Source: Ilyomonas sp965199905
GTDB lineage: Bacteria; Bacteroidota; Bacteroidia; Chitinophagales; Chitinophagaceae
DNA length: 64,000 nucleotides
Assembly (NCBI GenBank): GCA_965199905.1
Contig: OZ241366.1
Location: 5,022,001-5,086,000, forward strand
Direction: 5' to 3'
Each line of letters begins with the position of its first letter. Within the stretch, counting starts at the first letter, position 1. Position numbers and translations under genes: made by a program. The notes beneath the pieces are model-generated. The model was given only the letters and a program-made list of their open reading frames with translations, made no database searches and was not told the origin of the DNA. Below, in pieces: positions 42,510 through 51,848 of the stretch.

Positions 42510-42564
42510 AGTGTAATGATGCGCCCATGCTGAACTTTGCTTTTCAACAAATAAAAAATAAGTA

Positions 42565-42954
42565 ATGCAAAAGATAATCATCAATCCCTGGAAATGGCAG
42601 AACGACCGGAGCTATGTGCAGGCCGTGGAAGTGAAGCAGATTACCGGCACCCTGTATTGCGCAGGCCAGGCCGCCGTATTGCCCGATGGCACCTCAAGCA
42701 ACGGAGACATGCGTCAACAGTTGATACTTGCGATCCAAAATCTGGAGACCGTGATTGCCCAGGCGGGCTATGAGCCTTCGGGTATCGTCCGGCTGACGGT
42801 TTATACCACCTCTTCTGCCGAATTTTTCGGATGCTTTGACATTTTACAGGATTGGATCCGCAAACACGGGATCACTCAGGCAAGCACCGTAATTGAAGTG
42901 TCGGCGTTGTTTGAAACGCTGTCCGTTGAGCTGGAGGCTACCGTTGTAAGATAG
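42565..42954 (+). CDS. RidA/YjgF/UK114-family protein
   Basis: A 129-residue RidA-fold protein. Family members hydrolyse reactive enamine/imine intermediates to keto acids or act as chaperone-like oxidation sensors. Visible are GTLYCAGQAAVLPDGTSSNG, QLILAIQNLETVIAQAGYEP, IVRLTVYTTSS and STVIEVSALFETLSVELEAT; the Arg that binds the substrate carboxylate in classical RidA (usually in the x-x-R-x-x-V segment before the end) is not evident, so it may be a divergent subgroup. It is preceded by a CRP-like site and followed 36 nt later by a small AraC-type gene. Confidence 0.88.
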   Translation: MQKIIINPWKWQNDRSYVQAVEVKQITGTLYCAGQAAVLPDGTSSNGDMRQQLILAIQNLETVIAQAGYEPSGIVRLTVYTTSSAEFFGCFDILQDWIRKHGITQASTVIEVSALFETLSVELEATVVR

Positions 42955-42990
42955 TTGGCGGTAATTTTGCAAAACCGAGAATTATATAAA

Positions 42991-43401
42991 ATGGAACCTC
43001 AAATCAAGCACATATCTTTCCGTAAAGCTGAGATTGCCAAGGCTTTTTTATTTGCGTTGGACAAACACATTGACGATTTAAAAACCGGCAAAGCTGACGC
43101 ATCCCATGAAATAAATGAATTTGCTGAAATGCTGTTCATTAATCCTAATCATTTAAGCGATACCATCAAAGAAGTTTTAGGAAAATCACCTTGCGCTGTC
43201 TATGAAGAAAAGTTAATAGAAGCAGCCAAAGAATTGCTGAAAAATTCAGGCAAGTCTATCAGCGACATCGCCTATTCGCTCTCTTACGACCATTCTAATT
43301 TTACAAAGTTTTTCAAACGCCTTACAGGCTCAACGCCGAAAGCATTTAGAAACGCATTAATTACGGCGGAAAATTCAAAAACAGAGAACGCTACTATTTA
43401 A
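42991..43401 (+). CDS. AraC-type HTH-only regulator
   Basis: A 136-residue protein that contains only the double HTH of AraC regulators: FAEMLFINPNHLSDTIKEVL and ISDIAYSLSYDHSNFTKFFK followed by TGSTPKAFRNA. There is no N-terminal ligand domain beyond about 35 residues. Such short forms can act alone or be derived from a longer gene. ATG 42991 (MEPQIKHISF) is used, since the upstream in-frame TTG overlaps the end of the RidA gene. Likely co-transcribed with RidA and the following SDR. Confidence 0.85.
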   Translation: MEPQIKHISFRKAEIAKAFLFALDKHIDDLKTGKADASHEINEFAEMLFINPNHLSDTIKEVLGKSPCAVYEEKLIEAAKELLKNSGKSISDIAYSLSYDHSNFTKFFKRLTGSTPKAFRNALITAENSKTENATI

Positions 43402-43470
43402 ACAGAAAAGACTACCATTTTACGCCTGATGTGCCTTCTACTTTTGTCCCATCATTTAAATCAAGAAAAA

Positions 43471-44205
43471 ATGGAAGCAAAAAAGAAGGTAGCCCTTATA
43501 ACAGGCGCTAACAAAGGAATTGGCTTTGCCGCAACAAAACGCTTAGCCGGACTGGGCTATTTCGTGTATCTCGGCTGCCGCAACAATGCAAACAGCGCTA
43601 ATGCGCTCACAAAACTTGCCGAAGCTGGTTTTCAGGACGTGGAAGTTCTGGAAACAGACGTTACCAAATCTTCAACCATTGAAGAGGCAGCATCGCAGAT
43701 AAAAAACAGGTTCGGCTATTTGGATGTGCTGGTGAACAATGCGGGCATTTTGGGCGAGATGCCGCAACAAGCTTCAACCAACACGGTTGAAAACATGAAA
43801 AAGGTTTTTGAGACCAATTATTTTGGTGCTGTGCAGACGACACAAATACTTCTGGACTTAATGAAACAGTCAGAGGCGCCCCGAATTGTAAACGTGAGCA
43901 GCGATTTAGGTTCGCTGACCCAAAGCAGCAATCCCGACTACCCATTTTATGAAGTAAAATTGTTGGGATACAATTCTTCCAAAACAGCACTAAATGCATT
44001 GACGGTCACGCTGGCACATGAACTAAAAGACACGCCCTTTAAAGTTAATAGTGTTAATCCCGGTTATACAGCGACCGATTTAAATGGACATACCGGAACG
44101 CAGACAGCCGACGAAGCAGCTAAAATCATTGTAGAATACGCAACGGTAGGTGCCGACGGTCCCACAGGGAAGTTCTTCAGTGATTATGGGGAAACGCCTT
44201 GGTGA
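43471..44205 (+). CDS. SDR-family oxidoreductase (carbonyl-reductase-like)
   Basis: Classical SDR, 244 residues from ATG 43471: VALITGANKGIGFAATKRLA, LGCRN (NADP-type Arg), VLVNNAGILGE, NVSSDLGSL with catalytic Ser, and YNSSKTALN with catalytic Tyr and Lys after the PDYPFYEVKLLG insertion found in plant-type carbonyl reductases. The end SVNPGYTATDLNGHTGTQTA is typical. It follows the small AraC gene and probably belongs to the same transcription unit. Reduces aldehydes or ketones; natural substrate unknown. Confidence 0.92.
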   Translation: MEAKKKVALITGANKGIGFAATKRLAGLGYFVYLGCRNNANSANALTKLAEAGFQDVEVLETDVTKSSTIEEAASQIKNRFGYLDVLVNNAGILGEMPQQASTNTVENMKKVFETNYFGAVQTTQILLDLMKQSEAPRIVNVSSDLGSLTQSSNPDYPFYEVKLLGYNSSKTALNALTVTLAHELKDTPFKVNSVNPGYTATDLNGHTGTQTADEAAKIIVEYATVGADGPTGKFFSDYGETPW

Positions 44206-44664
44206 AAATACCACCAACATCAGCTTTGCAATATGGCGGCTGACGGAAGTCAGGCGCCATATGTTTTTCAATTAAGCTTCATGTTTTTTAAGCTCACAGA
44301 ATGCTATTGCCGCCACATTATAAAGCCATTTAACGGTATCAGCCACCACCGTTGCAGTCTTAATTCCTGAGCTTAACAAGATGGCAGCTTCCGCAAATTG
44401 AGTATGCTTTACACTAATGAAGATTAAATCATAATCGTGGTTTTCAGGACGTCTTCTTTCATGGCTATATGTCAAGTAATACTTTATCGTTTTACCTCCT
44501 AACCGACCCTTCTGTTTATAATGTCAAGCGATGGTTTATCGCTTTTTGCTTTTTAATGTCGCTGAGTGGTCGGTATTGCCGAATGCAGGCCTTCATCAGA
44601 TCAATAGTATTACGTTAGCCCATCTTTGGCAATACCGGGTTAGCGGCTTGGTTTCCTTTAGAAG
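44206..44664. other. intergenic stretch with possible gene remnant
   Basis: The minus-strand frame 44272-44475 reads ENHDYDLIFISVKHTQFAEA followed by AILLSSGIKTATVVADTVKW and looks protein-like, vaguely like the N-terminal domain of ketopantoate-reductase-type proteins, but lacks a proper start and the glycine motif. At 44576 and 44628 the sequences GGTATTGCC and GGCAATACC occur, and the same pair with GTTAGCGG occurs at about 14968 and 15069. Nothing else is recognised. Confidence 0.3.
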
Positions 44665-45375
44665 TTATTGTCCTAAACTAAGTCCGCCATCTACTGCGAT
44701 GATTTGCCCGGTTATATAATCGTTCTCAATAAACGCTAATATCATTTTTGCAATGTCTTCAGGTTCACCAACTCTTCCAAGTGGAATTGTGCTTGAATAT
44801 TGCCTGAAAGTTTCTTGTTTTTTTTCAGGTGTTAAAAAGTCCCACCAGGTAGTATTTACAACACCAGGCGCTACTGCATTTATTCTTAATGGCTTTAGCT
44901 CTTTTGCAATGGTCGGAATCATAATTTCCAGGGCTCCGTTGATGGCTCCCAAACCTGCTGTTCCTGATGCTTTTGATTGAGCGCTGATTGAAGTGATAAA
45001 AGTGATGCTTCCCGTAGGTTTTATAAAAGGCAATACAGACTGAGCTGCTTGCAGTTGTGGAAAAAATTTTCCTTCAAACCCTTCCCTTAAATCTTTTAAA
45101 TCTAATTCTCTGAAAAGCCCGATTCCTTTTCCTCCGCTGAGTGCTACTACCAGATGGTCAATCTGCCCTATATCAGCCATAACATCTTTAAGGGCATCAG
45201 AATTAGTAGCGTCAATATTTTTACCTGTTGCATTTGCTCCAATTTCAGCTAAGGCTTCATTTAATTTGGCAAGATTTCTTCCTAAAATAGTTACCTGGTA
45301 ACCTTTATCAACCAACAGTTTCGCTGTTGAAAGTCCCATACCAGATGTCCCGCCTGCAATTACTACATTTTCCAT
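44665..45375 (-). CDS. atypical SDR-family oxidoreductase without YxxxK
   Basis: A 236-residue SDR: VVIAGGTSGMGLSTAKLLVD, NIDATNSDALKDVMADIGQI, LVVALSGGKGIG in place of NNAG, TFITSISAQSKASGTAGLGA and INAVAPGVVNTTWWDFLTPE. Where the catalytic YxxxK should be, GLGAINGALEIM is found. This pattern recurs in a known group of atypical SDRs, so it is probably a real subfamily rather than decay. A -7 box (TATTTTTG on the minus strand, 45442-45449) lies 67 nt upstream. Function unknown. Confidence 0.88.
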   Translation of the reverse strand: MENVVIAGGTSGMGLSTAKLLVDKGYQVTILGRNLAKLNEALAEIGANATGKNIDATNSDALKDVMADIGQIDHLVVALSGGKGIGLFRELDLKDLREGFEGKFFPQLQAAQSVLPFIKPTGSITFITSISAQSKASGTAGLGAINGALEIMIPTIAKELKPLRINAVAPGVVNTTWWDFLTPEKKQETFRQYSSTIPLGRVGEPEDIAKMILAFIENDYITGQIIAVDGGLSLGQ

Positions 45376-45441
45376 AGGTGTTGTTGCTGTTTAAATTTTG
45401 TTATAAGTTTAATGTGTTGCTTACCGCTAACTCCGAAATGA

Positions 45442-45449
45442 CAAAAATA
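45442..45449 (-). promoter_or_regulatory. candidate -7 box of the atypical SDR gene
   Basis: The minus strand reads TATTTTTG, exact TAnnTTTG, immediately after a run of seven G. No TTG at the ideal -33 spacing. Confidence 0.4.
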
Positions 45450-45784
45450 CCCCCCCATTTCGTTTAGTAACATAAACAGCTCTTCCTAAGAACTGCCAGC
45501 GCTAAATGAACTCAGTTAGAGTTTCGCTTTTTGTTCCAACTCCAAATCATTAAGCGGATTTCAAATACTAACAAATTCCGCCTGGCGAAAACGGGACCGC
45601 CTTCGTATGGGTCTGCGTTACTATTTTCCGAAGATCAAGGCATATTGGTTTGCAATTAACCCCTGCGAGGTTTTTTTTGAAAACGGATACTACAATAGAA
45701 GCCGCTTGTTTACCTACATCAAGCAATAAAAGCTGCACCAGTACCACATCTTAAGGGTAGCTGGCAAGCGGCACCTATGGTTAA
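45450..45784. other. intergenic stretch next to the IS3 remnant
   Basis: No gene recognised. The plus strand probably includes heavily decayed upstream parts of the IS3 transposase, but I could not align them reliably. Confidence 0.3.
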
Positions 45785-46167
45785 CTGGCGGTGTGGATGG
45801 ATTTATATTCCCGGAAGATCGTTGGCTGGTATCTGAATGATAACATGAAGGAAGAACTGATTGTAACAGCGTTTACAAAGGCACTCATCAATTGTAACGT
45901 TACCAAAGGACTGATTGTGCATACTGACGTGGCGGTCAGTATGCCGGAGGTAAATTCAGGAAACTGATTCATTCAAATAGTATGATAATCCGTATAATAA
46001 TGCGTTTATGGAATCCTGCATTGGTTCCGTTTTAAAACGGAACCAATGCAGGATTGCGCTTTTGAAAACTTCCAGGATGCACCAACGAAAATATTTGAAT
46101 ACACCTGTATTACAACACCAAAAGAAGGCACTCCTCTCTTAACTATAAATGTCCCAAACAACTTTGA
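45785..46167 (+). pseudogene. IS3-family transposase (OrfB) remnant, multiply frameshifted
   Basis: Pieces of the rve/DDE integrase core follow in order: LAVWMDLYSRKIVGWYLNDN, KEELIVTAFTKALINCNVTK and GLIVHTD with the catalytic Asp; then in another frame RGGQYAGGKFRKLIHSNS, DNPYNNAFMES with the catalytic Glu; then FENFQDAPTKIFEY, and finally YYNTKRRHSSLNYKCPKQL to a stop. At least three frame changes separate them, and the N-terminal part is missing. A 44-bp perfect palindrome interrupts the coding sequence after NAFMES. Confidence 0.78.
46012..46055. repeat. 44-bp perfect palindrome inside the IS3 remnant
   Basis: Arm AATCCTGCATTGGTTCCGTT plus TT is followed with no spacer by its exact reverse complement. 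It lies in the part of the transposase that should encode the residues after the catalytic Glu, replacing the normal sequence there. Origin unknown: inverted duplication during decay or insertion of a palindromic sequence. Confidence 0.8.
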
Positions 46168-46314
46168 AAAGAGCTACTATTTTTATACCACCTAAGTAAC
46201 TACACTGTCTGCCAAAACCGACACACCTCAAATCTGTTGTGGGCTGGCTAACTTCAAACTTACTTTCTTACCCCCCATGATTCCCTGACTTGAATAAGGT
46301 CTATTATACTGTCC

Positions 46315-46950
46315 CTACTCAGGCAGCAGCACCAGTTTAATAAAGTTGTTTCCTCCCAGATATTGTGCGGCTGCCTGTTGCACATCGGCGGGTACCAATT
46401 GATTTACTACAGACAGTTGCCTGTTGATCTGGTGTAAGTCTTCACCGTTTTCTAACTGCCCGGTCATATAGCTTATCCAGAAATCATTCGATTGAATGGT
46501 TGTTTTCCAATTGGTTTTTTCTTCGGCGCGCCATTTATCCACGTTTACCTGTGGCGGTCCATTCTTTTTTAGCTTGTTGATTTCGTCTAAAGTGGAAGCA
46601 ACCAGTTTATCAACGTTTTGCGGAGCGCAACCAAAACGGATGATAAAGCTATAACGCGGCTGCGGATATTTACTGGTGCTTTGGGAAACGCCGGGCGTAT
46701 AGACACCGCTTTCGTCTTCGCGCAGGCGTTCGATCAGGCGTATCTGAAGGGCTTCTTTTAGTGCATCCATCTCTGCGTTATTTTTCCCGCTATACACGAA
46801 GTCTCCCGAATATACCATCAAAACGGTTGCTTTAGGCTCACTGCCTTTGTAAACCGTTTTTTCTATCCTTCCTTCCGGAATGTGAATGTTCAGATCTTTT
46901 GCCGTCTCCCTGCTGTTTGTTGCCGGCAAAGAGATTTGAAGAATTGATTT
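46315..46950 (-). pseudogene. M16-family zinc protease, C-terminal fragment only
   Basis: About 210 codons of the last M16_C domain of a PqqL-type periplasmic protease: LPATNSRETAKDLNIHIPEG, KATVLMVYSGDFVYSGKNNA, SFIIRFGCAPQNVDKLVAST and the end LGGNNFIKLVLLPE. Full-length proteins are about 900 residues and carry the HxxEH site near the N-terminus, which is absent. A stop codon precedes the homology and there is no ATG, so this is a 5'-deleted remnant. It lies right after the ABC/GldG-like gene, where the intact protease gene was presumably part of the Sus operon. Confidence 0.75.
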
Positions 46951-47006
46951 TTAAAAAACGGGTGTAATACTGTTCACTTTATCTGCAGTGGTTTATAAAG
47001 CTTCAC

Positions 47007-49310
47007 TTAGTTGCGTCTGCGCCGTAGAAGTATAGTTGTCCCTAAAATGGCAATCATTGCCGGGATGATGGCTTTGCACAGCCACATCAATGTTGTGACT
47101 CCGGATCTGCCAATTGTCATGGATAAATCTTTAGCGGGGGGTCTGGTAATATCGATTGGAAAGACACCGTTGCTCAACCATCTGAACAAACCAAACAAGT
47201 AAGCTTCGTTTTCCCCTCTTTTTTGTCGTGTAAATTCAGCATTCGAAAAAAAATCCGCATCACCGGAAACAAGTAAGCGCTGTTGCTTGTTATTCACGGT
47301 TCTGGTTAAAGCCACAACTACCGGGAAGGCTCCTTTCTGGTCACCAAGGCTGGAGTCAAAGTCAACGTTGGTATTGGCAAGATCAACCGGCTCTAATTTG
47401 TTCCAGCTATCTTTCCCGCTTATCAGTAATGGTTTTATGTCAAAGCTGGTTTTCGCTGTGTATTCAATAGCAGCGGCAGCTTGCATAGCCACAGTGCTGC
47501 CGGCTTTTTGCAGTCTGTCCATTTTCGGGTCAATACCAGTGGCTTTGGGTGAAATTTCTGCGTTTATAAAACCAGGTGTAACATTTTTATCCGGCTTCAC
47601 CAGCATACCTGCTTTTAATTGTACACCCAAAGGGTTTAACAGAGGGTTCAGCAGGTTTTGCCTTCCAGGATCGCCGGTTATCAGCATATTGCCACCTTCA
47701 TTGATGTAAGCCTTTATTTTTTCCAGTTCCTGCGGAGTAAACGCAAGGGTTGGGTCGCCTATCACTACAATGTCTGCGTCGGCGGGAATAATCTGATTTG
47801 TCAGATCAACGGTATCTATATCAAACCCCTGGTTCACCAGTGCATTTCGCCTTACCCTTAAAGCGCTGATCATCGAGTAATCCCTGTCACCTTCTCTTTC
47901 GGTGCTTCTTTCGTTATTACCTGCAAGAAAAACCACTTTAGGAGCATTGACCAGCAAGCGTTGCAAGGCGGCAGTAACTTCTGCCTCACCGGCGTAAGGA
48001 TCACCATCCTGAGTATAAAACCTGATAAACGCGCTTTTCCCTTTATAATCCAGCTTCCTTACTGTCAGGTATCCTTCCGGTTGAAGGTTTACCAGGCGGT
48101 TGATTTTAGCAGGCGGAAGAAACAGGTTGCGGTCCACATCCATAAGGGTAGCCATTTTATCGGCTATCTTTTCAGAACCGGTTACTCCCTTGAGGTTAGG
48201 ATTAAACCTGTATTCGGCATAGTTGGTATCAACAGGTTCCTGATAATAATAGACATAGTCCGTCTTCATACCCGGTATAAACCGCTGGTAAGGCTCCAGC
48301 CTCGAAAGATCCCTGTTTCGGGATGCCGGCAGAACACTCCAGAGGTTTGGTGCGAGCATATTGGCATAAGTGGTGATTTTCAGTTCGTCTTTGATTTGAC
48401 CGGCTACCTTTTGGCTTGTCTTTGTAATGGTAAGCGTTTTATTCGCCGTGGCGTCGTAATACCCTGTGAGCAATGGTCGCGATGTAATGTAACCGAGTAG
48501 CAGAGCACCTCCAATCAACAGTATATATCTGCCTGCTTTGAACATCCAGGGCGTTGACGCTCTTTCTCCCTGCAAGCGAAGAACACATAATAGGGGAAAG
48601 CAAGCAATGATAATGAGATAATAAAATAAATCTTTAGTGGTAATAAGACCATTAATCATTTTATCAGTACGGCCGGAGAGGGAAAGAAAATAGGTAAGAT
48701 CTCTCACGAAATCAATTTCCTGACCTGCGGTACCAATGAACCGCAGCAGAGCAAATACAGCCAATGTGCTGATGGCAGCTACCACCTGATAAGTGGTTAA
48801 GCAAGACATAAACAGGCCAATGGCAGCATAAGTACAAATTAACAGGTAGAGCCCGAGCAAGCCTGATAAGATCATTCCTACATCAGCGTTTTGAATAGCT
48901 GCCACACCGATAACTGCATAAAAGGCCAGAACGAGCAGCAGGATAGCACCATAGGTAATGATGGCTATGTATTTACCCAGAATGATTTGTGTAAGCTTAA
49001 CCGGCGATGACAACAGCAATTTAATAGTACCGCTGCTTGTCTCGCGGCTCATCAGACCCATGGTTAAGATGGGCAGGTAGAGATAAAGATTGTTTTGAAC
49101 AAGGGTGAATAAACCGGCAGGTCCGCCGAAAAGGCTTTGCGTTAAAGGCCTCCCTCCGTAGCCTAAAGAAAGGCTTGTCAGAAGGCCTTGCAGGGTATCC
49201 AGAAAGCTCATGCCGCATTGAATAATGAATATCGTAAGAACAAGCCAGGCTACGGGCGAATAAAATAAAATGCTCAATTCCAGTTTTGCAATCTTCAATG
49301 TTTTTCTCAT
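47007..49310 (-). CDS. ABC-2 permease fused to a GldG-like (ABC_transp_aux) domain
   Basis: A 767-residue membrane protein. Residues 1-240 form an ABC-2 permease with six helices, including the cytoplasmic segment MSRETSSGTIKLLLSSPVKL typical of GldF-type permeases. A further helix at about 255-275 leads to a large extracytoplasmic domain (ELKITTYANMLAPNLWSVLP, VVFLAGNNERSTEREGDRDY, PADADIVVIGDPTLAFTPQE, GGNMLITGDPGRQNLLNPLL) of the GldG/IFT52-like type. A final helix and basic tail RRRRN close the protein. GldF and GldG are separate proteins in gliding bacteria; here they are one. It overlaps the ATPase gene by 4 nt. Probably exports or extracts an envelope component. Confidence 0.9.
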   Translation of the reverse strand: MRKTLKIAKLELSILFYSPVAWLVLTIFIIQCGMSFLDTLQGLLTSLSLGYGGRPLTQSLFGGPAGLFTLVQNNLYLYLPILTMGLMSRETSSGTIKLLLSSPVKLTQIILGKYIAIITYGAILLLVLAFYAVIGVAAIQNADVGMILSGLLGLYLLICTYAAIGLFMSCLTTYQVVAAISTLAVFALLRFIGTAGQEIDFVRDLTYFLSLSGRTDKMINGLITTKDLFYYLIIIACFPLLCVLRLQGERASTPWMFKAGRYILLIGGALLLGYITSRPLLTGYYDATANKTLTITKTSQKVAGQIKDELKITTYANMLAPNLWSVLPASRNRDLSRLEPYQRFIPGMKTDYVYYYQEPVDTNYAEYRFNPNLKGVTGSEKIADKMATLMDVDRNLFLPPAKINRLVNLQPEGYLTVRKLDYKGKSAFIRFYTQDGDPYAGEAEVTAALQRLLVNAPKVVFLAGNNERSTEREGDRDYSMISALRVRRNALVNQGFDIDTVDLTNQIIPADADIVVIGDPTLAFTPQELEKIKAYINEGGNMLITGDPGRQNLLNPLLNPLGVQLKAGMLVKPDKNVTPGFINAEISPKATGIDPKMDRLQKAGSTVAMQAAAAIEYTAKTSFDIKPLLISGKDSWNKLEPVDLANTNVDFDSSLGDQKGAFPVVVALTRTVNNKQQRLLVSGDADFFSNAEFTRQKRGENEAYLFGLFRWLSNGVFPIDITRPPAKDLSMTIGRSGVTTLMWLCKAIIPAMIAILGTTILLRRRRN

Positions 49311-50248
49311 CTGTTACTAGTTCTTACGGTTTTGTTGGATAGCTGTGCAAACACTTCGTCAAGAGAACTTTTTTCCAGCGTTATCTCACTTAGCGCCCAG
49401 CCACGCTGTACGCTGATTTCTACTATTTCTTTTGATATGGTTGCGGGCACGTTAAAGCGCAGTCTTATGCGCTTATCATTCAATATTTCAACACCGGTAA
49501 TGCCCGGTATAGCCTTTAATTCTTCTGCTCTCGGCGGGTTGTCCATACTTACAACCATTGAGTCGGGCATCAGGTAATTGTTAAAGGCATCCATCGTATC
49601 GGCAAACACCAGTTGACCGCTTTCAATCATCTTTACGTCTTTACAGATGGCTTGTACTTCAGAAAGAATATGCGTTGAAAATATTACAGCCCGCTCTTCA
49701 CCGATTTCTCTGATGAGTTTGCGCACTTCCAGTATCTGGTTCGGATCAAGTCCGTTTGTCGGCTCGTCCAGCACAACCAGTTTCGGATTGTGAATAATAG
49801 CCTGGGCAATGCCTACCCGTTGACGGTAGCCGCCGGAAAGATTTCGCAGCAGGCGTTTGGAAAAATGAGCCACACCACATTTCTCCATGACTTCTTTTAC
49901 GGCTTGTGCTACCTTTCCCTTCGCAATGTTGCGAATGAAGGCGCAATAGGTCAGGTACTCTGTAACGGTAAGATCGAGGTGGAGCGGAGCCTGCTGCGGC
50001 AGGAAGCCTAACAGTTTCTTGGCTTCTTCGGGTTGCTGGCTCAGATTCACTCCACCTATATAAACGCTTCCCTCGGTTTGGTTCAGCACTCCGCATAGAA
50101 TGTTCATGGTAGTAGATTTCCCGGCTCCGTTTGAACCTAACAAACCGAGAATTCCTACCTGGTCAATTTCAAAATTAATATCCCGTATCGCCCAATCCTT
50201 ACTATACCGGTGCGATAGCTTTTCAACTTTTACAAGGCTTTGTTTCAC
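49307..50248 (-). CDS. ABC transporter ATP-binding protein (GldA-like)
   Basis: A 313-residue ATPase partner of the downstream permease. Walker A GSNGAGKSTT, signature NLSGGYRQRVGIAQAI, Walker B LVVLDEPTNGLD and the switch His (VIFSTHILSE) are all present. The C-terminal 80 residues form the extra domain seen in ABC-2-type exporters such as CcmA/GldA. The start overlaps nothing upstream; SusD ends 76 nt before. The 4-nt overlap with the permease gene shows coupling. Confidence 0.93.
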   Translation of the reverse strand: MKQSLVKVEKLSHRYSKDWAIRDINFEIDQVGILGLLGSNGAGKSTTMNILCGVLNQTEGSVYIGGVNLSQQPEEAKKLLGFLPQQAPLHLDLTVTEYLTYCAFIRNIAKGKVAQAVKEVMEKCGVAHFSKRLLRNLSGGYRQRVGIAQAIIHNPKLVVLDEPTNGLDPNQILEVRKLIREIGEERAVIFSTHILSEVQAICKDVKMIESGQLVFADTMDAFNNYLMPDSMVVSMDNPPRAEELKAIPGITGVEILNDKRIRLRFNVPATISKEIVEISVQRGWALSEITLEKSSLDEVFAQLSNKTVRTSNR

Positions 50249-50324
50249 TTTATGAATATTTGAAAGTACACAGCCTTTTTAAAAAGGCTCACTGGGAGAG
50301 CTTCAGGTTTTTTAATGTAAATGA

Positions 50325-51827
50325 TCAGGGATTGTCCACCATATCGGGATGCGCCTTTAAGTAAAGTGGCGGGATACGAAGTGTAAGCCTTTCCGGGCGC
50401 AAGATAAATTCGGTTGTATCGCCTCCCGATAAATACAATGTGTGCGATGTTGCTTGCTGTGTTGCAAACAGAGGATCTACTGAAAGACGGCGCATGTCCC
50501 ACCAGCGATATCCTAAGCCGGCAAATTCCCGGGTGCGCTCATTAATAATGAATTTGATAAGTGCAGTCCTGTCGGCTACAATGCCCGGCGGTACAGCAGC
50601 ATTCGCTTCTGGCATCCTGTTTTTGCGAAGCGTTTCCACATCTGCTTTTGCACCTGCCAGGTCATTGCTGCGGGCTTTGGCCTCCGCACTCAACAGGTAC
50701 AGCTCGGAAAGTTCTACACCGATGCGTGCGTACGACGAATAGGGAATGGTATATCGGCGCACCCTGCCACCGCCAATAGGTGTTTGATCTATTTGCTGAG
50801 CCGTAAAAAGCAGTAACCGCAAATCCGTGGAATCGTAAAGGGCAATGGTTTTAGGATCAATGGTCAGAAAATCGTTACCGAAATTATTGCCATCAAAGCT
50901 CCCCGAATTAGAGTAAGTTGAAACAACCGATTCTGTTTGATCCGTAATCTTGTTGAACGGTGTGTTCGGTCCATATACCGGATCTACCGGAAGAAAAGAG
51001 CCGCCTGCTGCGAACGTTTCATTATAGTTATACAAATGCGGCGGCGTGGTCATTTTAGCCACATCCGCAAATGCGGCGTTGAACTGAACAAGCGCATCGT
51101 CACTTTTACCCATAAACAAATACACCTTTCCCAGAAATGCCTCTGCTGCAGGCTTTGACCACCTGGTAGGAAACTGGGGCTGACTGTTTAAATCCAGTAT
51201 GGCGGCGGTGAGATCACTGATGATAAAATCATACATATTCTGCACTGTTCCCCGTTCAAAACCGGTAGCCGTTATATCCGCAGTGGTAATGATGGGAAAA
51301 CCAGGATCGGTTGCAGCCGTTGATGCTAAGTAAGGCTTGGCAAAGTAATTAATGAGTTGAAAATTAGTGAATGCCCTTGTTGCCTTTGCTTCTGCTATTA
51401 ACTCTTGTTTTTGCTGCGCTGTACCTCCGGAAGAAGCACCGGCTTCGTTCAAAATTTTATTAAGCGTATATAAATTAGATAACAGTTGACGTAAAAACCA
51501 CGGATTGTCGCTATTGTTTTGATTTTGCGAAGGAAGAAAGATGTCATCTTCCCATTGAAACAAAGCGTTCGCTTGCTGCGAAGGATGTTGGTTGTACATG
51601 TTTTCTTCAGCGGCTACATCATCGCCCATCAGCATAGCTGCCTGCCACACGCCTATATTGTCGAAGACATAAAAGCTTGAGCTGTTCATAAGCAGGTTAT
51701 AGTCATCGTATGTTTTGGCAACGAGTTCTCCTTTGGGCACAACTTCCAGAAAATTTTTTTTGCACGACGTTATCAGCAGTGCCAACGATACTATGATAAT
51801 TGAAATGGAGTTTGTATATTTTCTCAT
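50325..51827 (-). CDS. SusD/RagB-family outer-membrane nutrient-binding lipoprotein
   Basis: A 500-residue surface lipoprotein (lipobox LITSC, Cys22) with the TPR-like SusD fold: FLEVVPKGELVAKTYDDYNL at the start, NTLYTL-like NLYTLNKILNEAG, EAKATRAFTNFQLINYFAKP, AEAFLGKVYLFMGKSDDAL, and the C-terminal SELYLLSAEAKARSNDLAGA followed by ERTREFAGLGYRWWDMRRL. It caps the SusC channel and delivers ligand. The lack of CAZyme genes in this operon and the presence of an M16 fragment suggest peptides rather than glycans; that is inference. Confidence 0.93.
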   Translation of the reverse strand: MRKYTNSISIIIVSLALLITSCKKNFLEVVPKGELVAKTYDDYNLLMNSSSFYVFDNIGVWQAAMLMGDDVAAEENMYNQHPSQQANALFQWEDDIFLPSQNQNNSDNPWFLRQLLSNLYTLNKILNEAGASSGGTAQQKQELIAEAKATRAFTNFQLINYFAKPYLASTAATDPGFPIITTADITATGFERGTVQNMYDFIISDLTAAILDLNSQPQFPTRWSKPAAEAFLGKVYLFMGKSDDALVQFNAAFADVAKMTTPPHLYNYNETFAAGGSFLPVDPVYGPNTPFNKITDQTESVVSTYSNSGSFDGNNFGNDFLTIDPKTIALYDSTDLRLLLFTAQQIDQTPIGGGRVRRYTIPYSSYARIGVELSELYLLSAEAKARSNDLAGAKADVETLRKNRMPEANAAVPPGIVADRTALIKFIINERTREFAGLGYRWWDMRRLSVDPLFATQQATSHTLYLSGGDTTEFILRPERLTLRIPPLYLKAHPDMVDNP

Positions 51828-51848
51828 TGTAGTGTGAATGAAATTGTT

